DNA of 64,000 bases from contig NZ_JAENHM010000046.1 in NCBI RefSeq assembly GCF_016595245.1, forward strand, positions 53,655 through 117,654, read 5' to 3'. Position 1 is the stretch's first letter. Every line of letters begins with the position of its first letter. The notes beneath the pieces were generated by a model. That model had not been told where the DNA came from. It worked only from the letters and a program-made list of their open reading frames with translations, and did no database searches. Below, in pieces: positions 9,693 through 18,756 of this stretch. The DNA is from Azospirillum endophyticum. Its GTDB lineage: Bacteria > Pseudomonadota > Alphaproteobacteria > Azospirillales > Azospirillaceae. The position numbers and the translations under genes were made by a program.

Positions 9693-9738
9693 GGGGCCGG
9701 TCCGCGTCGCAAGGCGCGGGCCGGCCCCGTCGCGTTTT
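9693..9738. terminator. Strong GC hairpin between convergent genes
   Basis: GGGGCCGGTCCGCG (9693-9706) pairs with CGCGGGCCGGCCCC (9715-9728), followed shortly by a GTTTT run. It lies between the glycosidase and the convergent gene at 9762, so it probably terminates transcription from the plus strand and possibly from both sides. Confidence 0.65.
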
Positions 9739-9761
9739 CGGCCCGGCTCCCGGCTGTGGCC

Positions 9762-10595
9762 TCACGTCCGGCTTTGCGTCCGGAAGAAGCCGTTGAGGGC
9801 GTCGAAGGGCTCGGCCTCGGCCAGCGCGTCGAACCGGCCTTCGTCGGCCAGCATCCGCGCCGCCCGCAGGAAGCCGCCCCAGGCGGCGCGGCTGAGCGCG
9901 CTGCCCAGGCTGATCCGCCGGACGCCGAGCTTGGCGATCTCCTCCACCGTCAGGCCGATCGGCGCCGAGACCAGCAGGTTGAGCGGCTTGGGCGCCACCG
10001 CCTCGACCGCCGCCCGGATGGTTTCCGGCGTGCGCAGGCCCGGCGCGTAGAGAACGTCGGCACCCGCCGCGGCATAGGCCGGCAGCCGGCGCAGCACCTC
10101 CTCGACGGCGGCCGGATGGTCGACCAGCACGGCCTCGCAGCGGGCGGTCAGCAGGACGCCGGTGCCGCGCAGAGCCTCGGCCGCCGCGGCGATACGCTCG
10201 ACGGCTTGATTGAAATCATACAGCGGCCGTGCCGGATCGCCGGTGGCGTCCTCCACCGACAGGCCGGCGACGCCGGTGTCGGCGCAGAGCCGCAGGTTGC
10301 GGGCCAGTCCGTCGAGGTCGTGGGCGTAGCCGGATTCGAAATCGGCGTTCACCGGCAGGACGGTCGCCCCGACGATCTCGGCGATGTGGGACAGCATGTC
10401 GGCGCAGGGCACCGCCCAATCGGTGTCGGGTAGACCGCGCGAGAAGGCGAAGCCCGCCGAAGTGGTGGCCAGCGCGCGGAAGCCGAGATGCGCCAGCATC
10501 AGGGCGCTGCCGACGTCCCACGGGTTGGGGAGGACGAAGCAGCCGTCCTTGTGGAGCTCGGCGAAGGCGGCGCGGGCCGGGTGGCGGTCGGTCAT
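9762..10595 (-). CDS. Isocitrate lyase/PEP mutase family protein
   Basis: 277-aa cytoplasmic protein of the PEP mutase/2-methylisocitrate lyase superfamily. It shows HKDGCFVLPNPWDVGSALM at the N-terminus, the metal-site region VNADFESGY, GLSVEDATGD, and LLTARCEA near the middle. The usual lyase active-site motif KKCGH is not present, as in the large uncharacterised branch of the family, so the exact substrate is unknown. The frame is open far upstream, but the domain begins at the ATG at 10595. The LysR gene upstream ends 59 bp before this start on the same strand. Confidence 0.85.
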   Translation of the reverse strand: MTDRHPARAAFAELHKDGCFVLPNPWDVGSALMLAHLGFRALATTSAGFAFSRGLPDTDWAVPCADMLSHIAEIVGATVLPVNADFESGYAHDLDGLARNLRLCADTGVAGLSVEDATGDPARPLYDFNQAVERIAAAAEALRGTGVLLTARCEAVLVDHPAAVEEVLRRLPAYAAAGADVLYAPGLRTPETIRAAVEAVAPKPLNLLVSAPIGLTVEEIAKLGVRRISLGSALSRAAWGGFLRAARMLADEGRFDALAEAEPFDALNGFFRTQSRT

Positions 10596-10654
10596 TACGG
10601 GTCTTCCCTTTGGAGCGGCGGCGCGATCCCGGTGCCGCGTCGGGTGGTGGTCGT

Positions 10655-11584
10655 CTACCCCAGACTGCCGGCGAAGCGTTCGGCGAGACGCTCGCGGCGG
10701 AACAGCTCGAGCAGGGCGTCGACGAAGACGCGGGTCTTGGCCGGCAGCTGGGCGCGGCTCGCATAATAGAGCGAGATCGCGCCGGCGTCCGCATACCAGC
10801 GCGGCACGAGGCGCAGCAGGTTGCCGCGCTCGAGATGCGGCAGCACGTCGGGCACCGCCAGCAGGGCGACGCCCAGCCCGAGCAGTGCCGCTTCGCGCAT
10901 GGCGGCCGGATCGTTGACGACGATGCTCTCCGGCAGCGTCGCCGGCAGCTCGGCGCCCGCCACGTCGCGCATGGTCCATTGGCGCACCCGGCCGGTCTGG
11001 ACCGAGCGCATGACGATCCCCTGGAGCGCGGCCAGCCCGGTCGGATCGACCGGCGGCGTCCGTCCGGCCATGTAGGCCGGCGACGCCACCGCGACGATGT
11101 GGGCCGGCGCCAGCGGGCGCGCCACCACGCCGGACGCCAGCTCGAAGCCGCCGCCGATCGCCGCATCGTAGCCTTCGGCGATCAGGTCCACCGGGCGGTT
11201 CTCGAAATGCCATTCCGGCCGGATCAGCGGATGGCGGGCCAGGAAGCCGGGCAGCAGGGGCAGGACATGGGTGACGCCGAAGGTCGGCGGCAGGCTGACC
11301 TTCAGCACGCCGGCCGGCTGCTCCGCATCGGTCGCGACATCGGCGATGGCGGCCTGCAGGGTGTCGAGCGTGCCGCCGATGGCCGAGAGGAAACGCTCCC
11401 CGGCCTCGGTCAGGGTCAGCTTGCGCGTCGAGCGGTGGAACAGCCGGACCCCGAGGTTGCGCTCCAGCATCGCGACGTTGCGGCTGACCGCCGCCGGGGT
11501 CAGGGCCAAACGGCGCGCCGCGGCGGAGAAGCTGCCGGTCTCGGCGCTGCGGACGAAGGATTCCAGGTTGGCGAGGGTTTCCAT
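10655..11584 (-). CDS. LysR-family transcriptional regulator
   Basis: 309 aa with the winged helix-turn-helix at residues 1-60 (LESFVRSAETGSFSAAARRL, then VSRNVAMLERNLGVRLFHR) and a LysR effector domain behind it. It is divergent from the SDR gene at 11694, with 109 bp between them that carry a dyad (11591-11613). By the usual LysR logic it probably controls that oxidoreductase set and itself. The effector is unknown. Confidence 0.92.
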   Translation of the reverse strand: METLANLESFVRSAETGSFSAAARRLALTPAAVSRNVAMLERNLGVRLFHRSTRKLTLTEAGERFLSAIGGTLDTLQAAIADVATDAEQPAGVLKVSLPPTFGVTHVLPLLPGFLARHPLIRPEWHFENRPVDLIAEGYDAAIGGGFELASGVVARPLAPAHIVAVASPAYMAGRTPPVDPTGLAALQGIVMRSVQTGRVRQWTMRDVAGAELPATLPESIVVNDPAAMREAALLGLGVALLAVPDVLPHLERGNLLRLVPRWYADAGAISLYYASRAQLPAKTRVFVDALLELFRRERLAERFAGSLG

Positions 11585-11590
11585 CCCCGC

Positions 11591-11613
11591 ATCTTAAACG
11601 GATGCTTGAAGAT
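11591..11613. promoter_or_regulatory. LysR-type dyad in the divergent promoter
   Basis: ATCTT and AAGAT are separated by 13 bp, which contains the T-N11-A signature expected of LysR binding sites. It lies 7 bp upstream of the LysR start and about 80 bp upstream of the SDR start. Confidence 0.5.
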
Positions 11614-11693
11614 GATCCAAGCCATTCCCCGCTAATCACGGGCAATCGAAAAGGTGACACTCCCGTCATCGAAACCCGACGGAGTGTTCCCCG

Positions 11694-12449
11694 ATGAACA
11701 GCCTTTCTCCCCTGGCCGGCAAGGTCGCCCTGGTAACCGGTGGTTCGCGTGGCATCGGCGCCGCCATCGTCAAGCGTCTCGCCAGGGATGGCGCGGACGT
11801 CGTGTTCAGCTACTCGCACGCCAAGGATCAAGCCGACGCGGTGGTGGCGTCCGTCGAGAGCCTCGGCCGCCGCGCGGTGGCGGTCCGTGCCGACCAGGCG
11901 GTGAGCGCCGATGTCGAGCGCCTGGTGACGCAGGCCCATGGGACGTTCGGCCGCCTGGATATCCTCGTCAATTCGGCCGGCGTCTTCGTCACCGGGATGG
12001 TCGGGGATCCGGCGGCGGACATCGCCGCGTTCGACCGCCAGATCGACATCAACATCAAGGGCGTCGCGACGGCCGTGCGGGCCGCGGCACCGTTGCTCGG
12101 CGACGGCGGCCGGATCGTTTCCATCGGTACGACCGGCGCCGACCGCATCGCCTTTCCTGGTGTCGCCGACTACATCGCGACCAAGGCGGCGGTGTCCGCC
12201 TATACCCGCGGCTGGTCGCGCGATCTCGGCCCGCGCGGCATCACCGTCAATCTGGTCCAGCCGGGCGCGATCAACACCGACATGAACCCGGAAACCGCGG
12301 GGCACGCCGACGCCCTGCGCGCCATGACCTCGCTCGGCCGCTACGGCCAGCCCGATGACATTGCCGCCGCGGTCGCGTTCCTGGCCGGTCCGGACGCCGG
12401 CTACATCACCGGCGCGACCCTCACCGTCGACGGCGGCCAGATCGCCTGA
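11694..12449 (+). CDS. SDR-family NAD(P)-dependent oxidoreductase
   Basis: 251 aa, classical short-chain dehydrogenase length. It has the nucleotide-binding TGGSRGIG motif (residues 15-22), LVNSAG for the NNAG position, the catalytic YIATK, and the C-terminal GATLTVDGG. The residue 13 before the catalytic Tyr is Thr, where Ser is usual. Thr keeps the hydroxyl and may still work. It is the first gene of a probable operon with 12481 and 13140 and is divergent from the LysR gene. Confidence 0.9.
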   Translation: MNSLSPLAGKVALVTGGSRGIGAAIVKRLARDGADVVFSYSHAKDQADAVVASVESLGRRAVAVRADQAVSADVERLVTQAHGTFGRLDILVNSAGVFVTGMVGDPAADIAAFDRQIDINIKGVATAVRAAAPLLGDGGRIVSIGTTGADRIAFPGVADYIATKAAVSAYTRGWSRDLGPRGITVNLVQPGAINTDMNPETAGHADALRAMTSLGRYGQPDDIAAAVAFLAGPDAGYITGATLTVDGGQIA

Positions 12450-12480
12450 TCCCCTCCCCTTCCAAGCAGGAGCAAGATCC

Positions 12481-13080
12481 ATGACCAGCATCGGCATCAT
12501 CGGCGCCGGCAACATCGGCCGCGCCATCGCGGCGGCGCTCGCCGCCAAGGGCATCGCCGCCGTCATCGCCAACAGCCGCGGCCCGGAGACCCTGGCGGCG
12601 CTCGCCGCCGAACTCGGCCCGTCCATACAGGCGGGGACGCCGGCCGAGGCGGCGGCCCGGGACATCGTGTTCGTGGCGGTGAACTGGTCGAAGCTGCCGG
12701 GCGCGCTCGCCGGCCTGCCCGACTGGGCGGGGCGCATCGTCGTCGACGCCAACAATCCCATCGAGGCGCCGCTGTTCAAGCCCGTGCCGCTCGGCGACCG
12801 GTCCTCGTCGGAGGTGGTCGCCGGGCTGGTCCCCGGCGCGCGGCTGGTGAAGGCGTTCAACCATCTCCAGCCGCCTCTGCTCTCCGGCGATCCGTCCGGC
12901 GACGGCGGCAAGCGCGTGCTGTTCTATTCCGGCGACGATGCCGACGCCAAGGCGCAGGTGGGCGCCCTGATCGACCGGCTCGGCTTCTTCGGCATCGACC
13001 TCGGTTCGCTCGCCGTCGGCAGCCGCCTGACCCAGTTCCCCGGCGGTCCGCTGCCCGCCCTCAATCTGGTGAAACTCTGA
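12481..13080 (+). CDS. NADP oxidoreductase, F420-dependent-reductase-like Rossmann protein
   Basis: 199 aa. The N-terminal GIIGAGNIGRAIA is a dinucleotide-binding fold, with ANSRGPETL placing Ser/Arg for the NADP phosphate. LVKAFNHL is the conserved motif of the F420-dependent NADP reductase-like family. Bacterial members without F420 are common and of unknown substrate. The ATG at 12481 is chosen because the Rossmann fold begins there and AGGAG lies about 12 nt upstream. The gap to the SDR gene is 31 bp, consistent with one transcript. Confidence 0.87.
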   Translation: MTSIGIIGAGNIGRAIAAALAAKGIAAVIANSRGPETLAALAAELGPSIQAGTPAEAAARDIVFVAVNWSKLPGALAGLPDWAGRIVVDANNPIEAPLFKPVPLGDRSSSEVVAGLVPGARLVKAFNHLQPPLLSGDPSGDGGKRVLFYSGDDADAKAQVGALIDRLGFFGIDLGSLAVGSRLTQFPGGPLPALNLVKL

Positions 13081-13139
13081 CCGGTGCCGTCGCGGCTTCC
13101 GGGCCGCCGACAAAGCCCCCCACGATAAGGAAGAGTCCA

Positions 13140-13541
13140 ATGTCCAAGACCGACCAAAGGGTTTCTCCATCCGGGGAGCCGGACTACGACGGCCTTCTGC
13201 GCGCGAACCTGGAGCGGGTCTTCAACGAACGCGATGCCGGGAAGCGCGCGGCGGCCATCGCCGATCTCTTCGTCGCCGATCCGATCCTGTATGAACCGGC
13301 GGCCGTCGTGACAGGGCGCGCGGCGATCTCCGAGATCGCCGGCAAGCTTCTGGAGCGGTTCGGGCCCGCGTTCCGGTTCCGGCCCGAAGGCGACGCCGTG
13401 GGGCATCACGGCCTGGGGACGCTGCGATGGCAAGCCGGCCCGGACGACGGCCCGGTCGCGGTGACCGGCACAGACGTGGCCGACGTCGCCGACGGCAAGA
13501 TCGCCAGGCTCTGGGTGCTGCTCGATCCGCCGACGGCCTGA
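13140..13541 (+). CDS. SnoaL/NTF2-like protein
   Basis: 133 aa with the alpha+beta cone-fold pattern: an N-terminal helix (YDGLLRANLERVFNERDAGKR), then ADLFVADPILYEP, and a closing strand DGKIARLWVLLD. Small NTF2-like proteins of this kind often sit beside oxidoreductases; its function is unknown. It starts 59 bp after the F420-type oxidoreductase, with GGAAG about 7 nt before the ATG. Confidence 0.75.
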   Translation: MSKTDQRVSPSGEPDYDGLLRANLERVFNERDAGKRAAAIADLFVADPILYEPAAVVTGRAAISEIAGKLLERFGPAFRFRPEGDAVGHHGLGTLRWQAGPDDGPVAVTGTDVADVADGKIARLWVLLDPPTA

Positions 13542-13950
13542 GACGGGCCGGAATGGCGTCGGGGGGCAGGGGACGGCCGGCTTTCGCGGGAATGACGGCC
13601 GAGAGAAGCCCATGCTCCAGTCCGATGCGAAGGGCTTCGCACTTGAAGCGTCTTTCGGCATGCGGCGGCAATGGTTTTCGGCAGTCTTGTGCGGCGTATG
13701 GCTGCGGTGCCAGGCGAAAAACACCAATGCCGAGCTGATGCTGCGGCCGTCATCCGACAATAAAATCACGCATTGCCATGCGGCTGTATTTTTCCCTTGT
13801 AAGAAGCCTGGGCATGCCTTATTTTCGGCCTGTCGACGTTGCTCTGGGCTTTGTTATTCTGATCCTGCACAAGGATCTGGGTCTCTTCCCGAAGTGAATT
13901 GATGCCCTGTCCAATATCGTGCAGGGCAACGCCAGGAAGGGAATTGACCC
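13542..13950. other. Intergenic region with a partial repeat and the cold-shock leader
   Basis: No convincing gene. A short frame at 13612-13902 has a composition unlike neighbouring proteins. Around 13574-13596 lies half of the widespread TTTCGCGGGAATGACGG repeat. From about 13740 the sequence is AT-richer and probably holds the promoter and a leader of up to 150 nt for the cold-shock gene, as is usual for this family. Confidence 0.5.
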
Positions 13951-14160
13951 ATGGCTATCGGTACCGTCAAGTTTTTCAACGCCACCAAGGGCTTCGGCTT
14001 CATCCAACCCGAGGACGGCACGGCTGACGTGTTCGTTCACATCTCCGCCGTCGAGCGCGCCGGGATCAGCAACCTCGGGGAAGGCCAGAAGCTTTCCTTC
14101 GACGCGATCCGCGACCCGCGCCGTGGCAAGGTTGCCGCCGAGAACCTGCGCGCGCTGTAA
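13951..14160 (+). CDS. CspA-family cold-shock protein
   Basis: 69-aa single OB-fold nucleic-acid chaperone. RNP1 is KGFGFI and RNP2 is VFVHIS, both intact, preceded by the conserved GTVKFFN. AGGAAGGG about 9 nt before the ATG is a strong ribosome site. A clear intrinsic terminator follows 22 bp after the stop, so the gene is monocistronic. A DEAD-box helicase gene lies 1 kb downstream, a combination fitting cold-adaptation of RNA metabolism. Confidence 0.95.
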   Translation: MAIGTVKFFNATKGFGFIQPEDGTADVFVHISAVERAGISNLGEGQKLSFDAIRDPRRGKVAAENLRAL

Positions 14161-14182
14161 TCGCAGCGGGTTCGGAAAGGAA

Positions 14183-14205
14183 GGGCGGCTCCGGCCGCCC
14201 TTTTT
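14183..14205 (+). terminator. Intrinsic terminator of the cold-shock gene
   Basis: GGGCGGC (14183-14189), loop TCCG, GCCGCCC (14194-14200), then five T. A textbook Rho-independent terminator. Confidence 0.9.
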
Positions 14206-14327
14206 CGTATCTAAATCCTTGTATCGAGATCCGGGAATGCTGCCGGGCCCACCGGAGCCTGATGCCCGATGCAAGGCTTGCAGACGGCCTGCCTTGGGGC
14301 GCGGCCGAATTCACGAAATGGACAGAC

Positions 14328-14696
14328 ATGAACGGTTTTAAGAACGCAGGGCTTTCGGAGCGCCTGAGCACGGCTGCGGACGCAAAGAAGGCCCTGCTCG
14401 CGAAGTTCAAGGCGCAGCCCGGTGTGAACGATCCCGCCTTTGCGGAGCGGGAAGAGGCCCGGCGGGCGGTGCGCATCGCCCGTGAGGCCCGCGAGGCCGA
14501 ACGGCAGGCCGCTCGCGAAGCCCGCAAGGCCGCCGAGCTGGAGGCATTGCAGGCGCAACAGGCCGAGAAGGTTGCCCGCGAGGCGCAGGCCGCCCAGGAG
14601 CAGGCCGAGCAGGCCGAGCGTCAAGTGGCCATGGCGGCGGAGGCGAAGGCTGCCCGCGACGCCCGCTATGCGGCCCGCAAGGCCAGAAATCGATAA
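14328..14696 (+). CDS. DUF6481-family coiled-coil protein
   Basis: 122 aa, very rich in Ala, Glu, Arg and Lys. The N-terminal part (GFKNAGLSERLSTAADAKKA, then LLAKFKAQP) matches the pattern of the small alphaproteobacterial DUF6481 family, and the rest is a long charged helix likely to form a coiled coil. The function of the family is unknown; members often lie near cold-shock or helicase genes, as here. The ATG at 14328 starts the recognisable domain; the frame extends upstream to 14262 without similarity. Confidence 0.75.
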   Translation: MNGFKNAGLSERLSTAADAKKALLAKFKAQPGVNDPAFAEREEARRAVRIAREAREAERQAAREARKAAELEALQAQQAEKVAREAQAAQEQAEQAERQVAMAAEAKAARDARYAARKARNR

Positions 14697-14870
14697 TGCC
14701 CCGGGGGCTGCCAGGCTTGGGTGCCGGGCAGCCCCGAATTGGATGGCGGGAGATGAAAAGCGGCTGCCGGGAGAAATTTCGCCGTTCCGTTTCAAGTCTC
14801 CACAGAACATGCGGTAAACCGGACGCATGGCTGACAAGCATCCGGTTTTATTCGCGCGCGCCGAATAAAC

Positions 14871-14898
14871 TTGATATCGCGGCGCATTTCCCTATTCT
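14871..14898 (+). promoter_or_regulatory. Candidate sigma70 promoter of the DEAD-box helicase
   Basis: TTGATA (14871-14876) and TATTCT (14893-14898) are separated by 16 bp in an AT-richer stretch. Transcription would start near 14905, giving a leader of about 50 nt (ATG at 14955) or about 195 nt (TTG at 15099). Confidence 0.55.
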
Positions 14899-14925
14899 GT
14901 GCCCATTGATCGCTGGAGGCTTAAC

Positions 14926-14943
14926 CGTCTCTTGAGAGAGACG
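14926..14943 (+). promoter_or_regulatory. Leader hairpin of the helicase mRNA
   Basis: CGTCTCT (14926-14932), loop TGAG, AGAGACG (14937-14943): a perfect 7-bp stem in the leader, 11 nt before the in-frame ATG at 14955. No T-run follows, so it is not a terminator. It could affect translation start choice or mRNA stability. Confidence 0.4.
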
Positions 14944-15098
14944 CGGTAGGTTTTATGGCGTGGCGCCTTGCCGCGCTCCTCAGCAAGTCGCAACTTTCTC
15001 TTTCGACCTCCTCCTGGCGCGATCGCCGGCGCTCGACCATTCCCCAATCGGGGGTGTGGTCCGCTTTGTGCCGTCATGCTTGTGGAAGGTCCCACTCC

Positions 15099-16403
<1,305 letters not shown>

Positions 16404-16429
16404 CCCCGTTCGGGTGAGACGATGAAAGC

Positions 16430-16463
16430 AGGCGCGGTCCCTCGGGGCCGCGCCTGTTTTCTT
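16430..16463 (+). terminator. Intrinsic terminator of the helicase gene, target of the group II intron
   Basis: AGGCGCGGTCCC pairs with GGGGCCGCGCCT (one G-U pair) around a 2-nt loop, followed by GTTTTCTT ending at 16463. The intron begins at the next base. Confidence 0.85.
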
Positions 16464-17086
16464 GTGCGCCCAGCATGGGCGCGTTCTTGAGGGTGTAAGT
16501 CCCTCCGTAAGCTGGTCATAGCGAACGAAGTGAAGCGCAACTGCGGAAGGGTGACCGACCGTGGGGAGGAAGCGTGGATCGCAGCTGCGGGCCGATGGAC
16601 AAGAATCGGATATGAGGCGGTGCCGATCAGGGCGAGCGGGCAAGGATCCGCGAAGCTCTCGTGACCAAGGATCGGTGGCGTAAATCCGGCGGTCGTGCAG
16701 TGAAGGAGCGCGTTCTTGACCGTAGGAGATCTCGCCTTATGCCTGAAAGGGCGACGGGGCAGGGTCGGGACTGGCCCGAACCGGAGCGAGAAGTCAGCCG
16801 AGGCCATAGATAGGTGAGGCGCAAGCCGGACCGAAGGGCCGAACGAGGGGGAATGCCCAGCCCCCGTCGATGTGGAAGGCACTGCGTCAGATGCCCGCGT
16901 CAGCGGGGCGGTTCAGCAGAGGACGAGGTGCAGCCTCATCCGAGCTGGACAGCGACGAAGCCGACCGCCCGCGACGGACCGACATGGACATGGGGAAACC
17001 TCAACCCCTCGAACCGCCCGGTGCGGACCCGCATGCCGGGTGGTGTGGGAGGGGACCGGTCAGCGTGGACCGGCCCCTATCCCGAT
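16464..17086 (+). mobile_element. ORF-less group II intron (class C-like) inserted behind a terminator
   Basis: 623 bp. The 5' end GTGCGCCCAGCATGGGCGCG and the following domain I sequence have the pattern of bacterial group II introns. Domain V is at 17011-17047, starting GAACCGCCCGGTGCGG and ending GCCGGGTGGTGTG, with a CGC-type catalytic triad as in class C. Domain VI follows, with an A at 17079, 8 nt from the 3' end, as candidate branch point, and the 3' terminus is CTATCCCGAT. Between domain III and V only about 140 nt remain where a reverse transcriptase gene would lie in domain IV, and no RT motifs are present. Insertion directly after a terminator stem and T-run is the hallmark of class C introns. 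It would need a maturase supplied in trans to move. Confidence 0.85.
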
Positions 17087-17114
17087 TGGGGGGGGGATGC
17101 GGCCGGTGCCGGAC

Positions 17115-17639
17115 TCAACCGGCTTCGCCGCGCTCCGCCGACAGCACCGCGAGCTTGGCGACCGTGTTCATGTTGCGCGCCGTTCCCACCTCCGCGGCGG
17201 GAATGCGCAGCTTGGAGCGGGCCATCCCGTCGCCGTAATGGACGTAGATCTCCCGCGCTCCGAGTTGCAGCTCCTCGCCGGCCCGCCCCGTCACGCTCTC
17301 CAGGATGCCGGGGGCAGGAACCGTATCGAGGAAGATGGCAACCGTCCGGTTGGGAGCCGCGTCCGGAAACGGGTTGCCGGCCAGCACCCCGGCCATCTCG
17401 GCCGCCGTCCGCACCAGCACGCCGACCGGCTTGCCGGCATAGGCCCGCAGTTCCGCCTCGAGGGCCGCCTTGACCCCGGCCTCCGGCGCCGCGCTGTCGA
17501 AGACGACGTTGCCGCTGGCGATGTAGGTCCGGACGGCTGTGAAGCCTGCCCTCTCGCACAGATGCTTCAGGTCGCTCATCGGCAGCTTGCCCGTCCCGCC
17601 GACATTGACGGCACGCAACAGGGCGATGTAGGCGGTCAT
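17115..17639 (-). CDS. DUF1697-family protein
   Basis: 174 aa. YIALLRAVNVGGTGKLPMSD at the N-terminus, then VRTYIASGNVVFDS, is diagnostic of DUF1697, a widespread family of unknown function in bacteria. The ATG at 17639 starts the domain exactly; the frame remains open upstream but overlaps the next gene's sequence in another register. It lies 70 bp downstream of the HD-domain gene on the same strand, and the group II intron ends just beyond its 3' end. Confidence 0.88.
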   Translation of the reverse strand: MTAYIALLRAVNVGGTGKLPMSDLKHLCERAGFTAVRTYIASGNVVFDSAAPEAGVKAALEAELRAYAGKPVGVLVRTAAEMAGVLAGNPFPDAAPNRTVAIFLDTVPAPGILESVTGRAGEELQLGAREIYVHYGDGMARSKLRIPAAEVGTARNMNTVAKLAVLSAERGEAG

Positions 17640-17709
17640 GCGGCGGCTCCCGATCCTGTGGTCCCGTACGGACCGTCCTATCGCCGGAAGACCGGCATCG
17701 CAAGGCCCG

Positions 17710-18174
17710 CTACAGTGCCCGTTCCAGGATCGCCCGAGCCGGCGCGTATTTCTCGGCGACCATCCGGGGCCCCGCGGCGATCGCGGCGGCGCGGGCGGGA
17801 TCGCTGTTGTCCAGATTGTCGGCCAGCTTGACGCGGATCGCCGTGACGTTGCCGCTGGCGGCGATCCGGCCGATCCACTCCAGGTAGGTCCCGTCCGGAT
17901 CGAGGTTGCGGCTGACGAGCCGGATGGCGGCGATGGCCTCCTCCTCGATGCCTGCCCTGCGGAGATCGTCCGCGGTGGCGCCGGCATCCTCGATCGCGTC
18001 GTGGAGCAGGGCGGCCTGAAGCTGGGCCTTGGTGGCGTCGGGGAACCGCTCGGCCAAGCGGCGGGCGACCCGTTCCAGATGCAGCCAATAGGGAGCGCCG
18101 GCCTTGTCGACCTGGCCGTGGTGGAGCGTCTTGGCGAACTCCAGCGTCTCGCGGAACCAAACGCTGTCCTGCAT
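17710..18174 (-). CDS. HD-domain hydrolase, small SpoT-like
   Basis: 154 aa. The metal-binding HD motif is in LLHDAIED, preceded by YWLHLERVARRL and followed by VKLADNLDN, the pattern of RelA/SpoT-type HD hydrolases such as small alarmone hydrolases. No synthetase domain is present. The ATG at 18174 has GGGAG about 8 nt upstream; an earlier in-frame ATG at 18198 is possible. Substrate ((p)ppGpp or other) is not proven. Confidence 0.83.
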   Translation of the reverse strand: MQDSVWFRETLEFAKTLHHGQVDKAGAPYWLHLERVARRLAERFPDATKAQLQAALLHDAIEDAGATADDLRRAGIEEEAIAAIRLVSRNLDPDGTYLEWIGRIAASGNVTAIRVKLADNLDNSDPARAAAIAAGPRMVAEKYAPARAILERAL

Positions 18175-18265
18175 CGTGGTTGCTCCCTTTTGCGACACGA
18201 TCGAGAGAATCCTGCGCGGCGAAACCGGTCATCGAGCCGACAGGGCTCCGCCCCGGGCAGCGGCA

Positions 18266-18721
18266 TCAGATCTCTTCTGAAAACGCTTCCACGATGATCT
18301 CGAAACTGGGAATGCTCGGCCATTCCGCCCGGCTGTTGAAGATCGTTTCGCCCGAATACATCGTGATTGAGAAGTCAGTGCCCGCCTTGCTTCTGAACTG
18401 CCTTGTCCTGGAGCTCCATTGGCAGCATGTCCATTTCAAGGCATCCAACCTGACGGCCTTCATGAAATAGGATTCCACACGCGCGGCGAAACGGCCCTGC
18501 ACATGGTATGTCGCCTGCAGCGGCTTGCCTTGCCGATCGGGCAGATAGACGCATCCGTCATAGACGAGGTCGGGAGGCTTTTTCGAAATCCGGGCAAGAA
18601 AGTCTCCGCAATCCTGCGCCATGAGAGCCGGAGCAGATGCCGAGGCACTGGAAAGGTTGGAAAAGCCGATGACGAAGCAAGCCACCAGACATGCTGTCTT
18701 CCCCTGAAGGGTCTGCTTCAT
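18266..18721 (-). CDS. Secreted DUF4952-like protein
   Basis: 151 aa with a Sec signal peptide (MKQTLQGKTACLVACFVIG followed by an Ser/Ala-rich cleavage zone). The mature part contains CGDFLARISKKPPDLVYDGC, then LQATYHVQGRFAARVESYF and LKWTCCQW. This spacing of CGDFL, ATYxVxG and CC-W fits DUF4952, a periplasmic or surface family of unknown function. Four or five cysteines could form disulfides. ATG at 18721 is chosen for the signal peptide; the frame opens earlier. Confidence 0.65.
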   Translation of the reverse strand: MKQTLQGKTACLVACFVIGFSNLSSASASAPALMAQDCGDFLARISKKPPDLVYDGCVYLPDRQGKPLQATYHVQGRFAARVESYFMKAVRLDALKWTCCQWSSRTRQFRSKAGTDFSITMYSGETIFNSRAEWPSIPSFEIIVEAFSEEI

Positions 18722-18756
18722 TCGTCTATCCCGCATGCCCGTTCCCCGCCATGTCG

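Noticed and set aside
9762..12911. Single 1049-codon minus-strand frame
   Set aside because: Only its last 277 codons (from 10595) form a real protein; the rest is antisense or out of register with the LysR, SDR and oxidoreductase genes.
13612..13902. 96-codon frame before the cold-shock gene
   Set aside because: Runs through a partial repeat and the probable promoter/leader; its composition is unlike coding sequence here.
16870..17086. Reverse transcriptase gene within the group II intron
   Set aside because: The short frames in domain IV show no RT motifs and run into domains V and VI; at most a remnant.
17115..18323. 402-codon fused frame covering the DUF1697 gene and the region upstream
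   Set aside because: The upstream part is out of register with the HD-domain gene, which has the real motifs; two separate genes are called.
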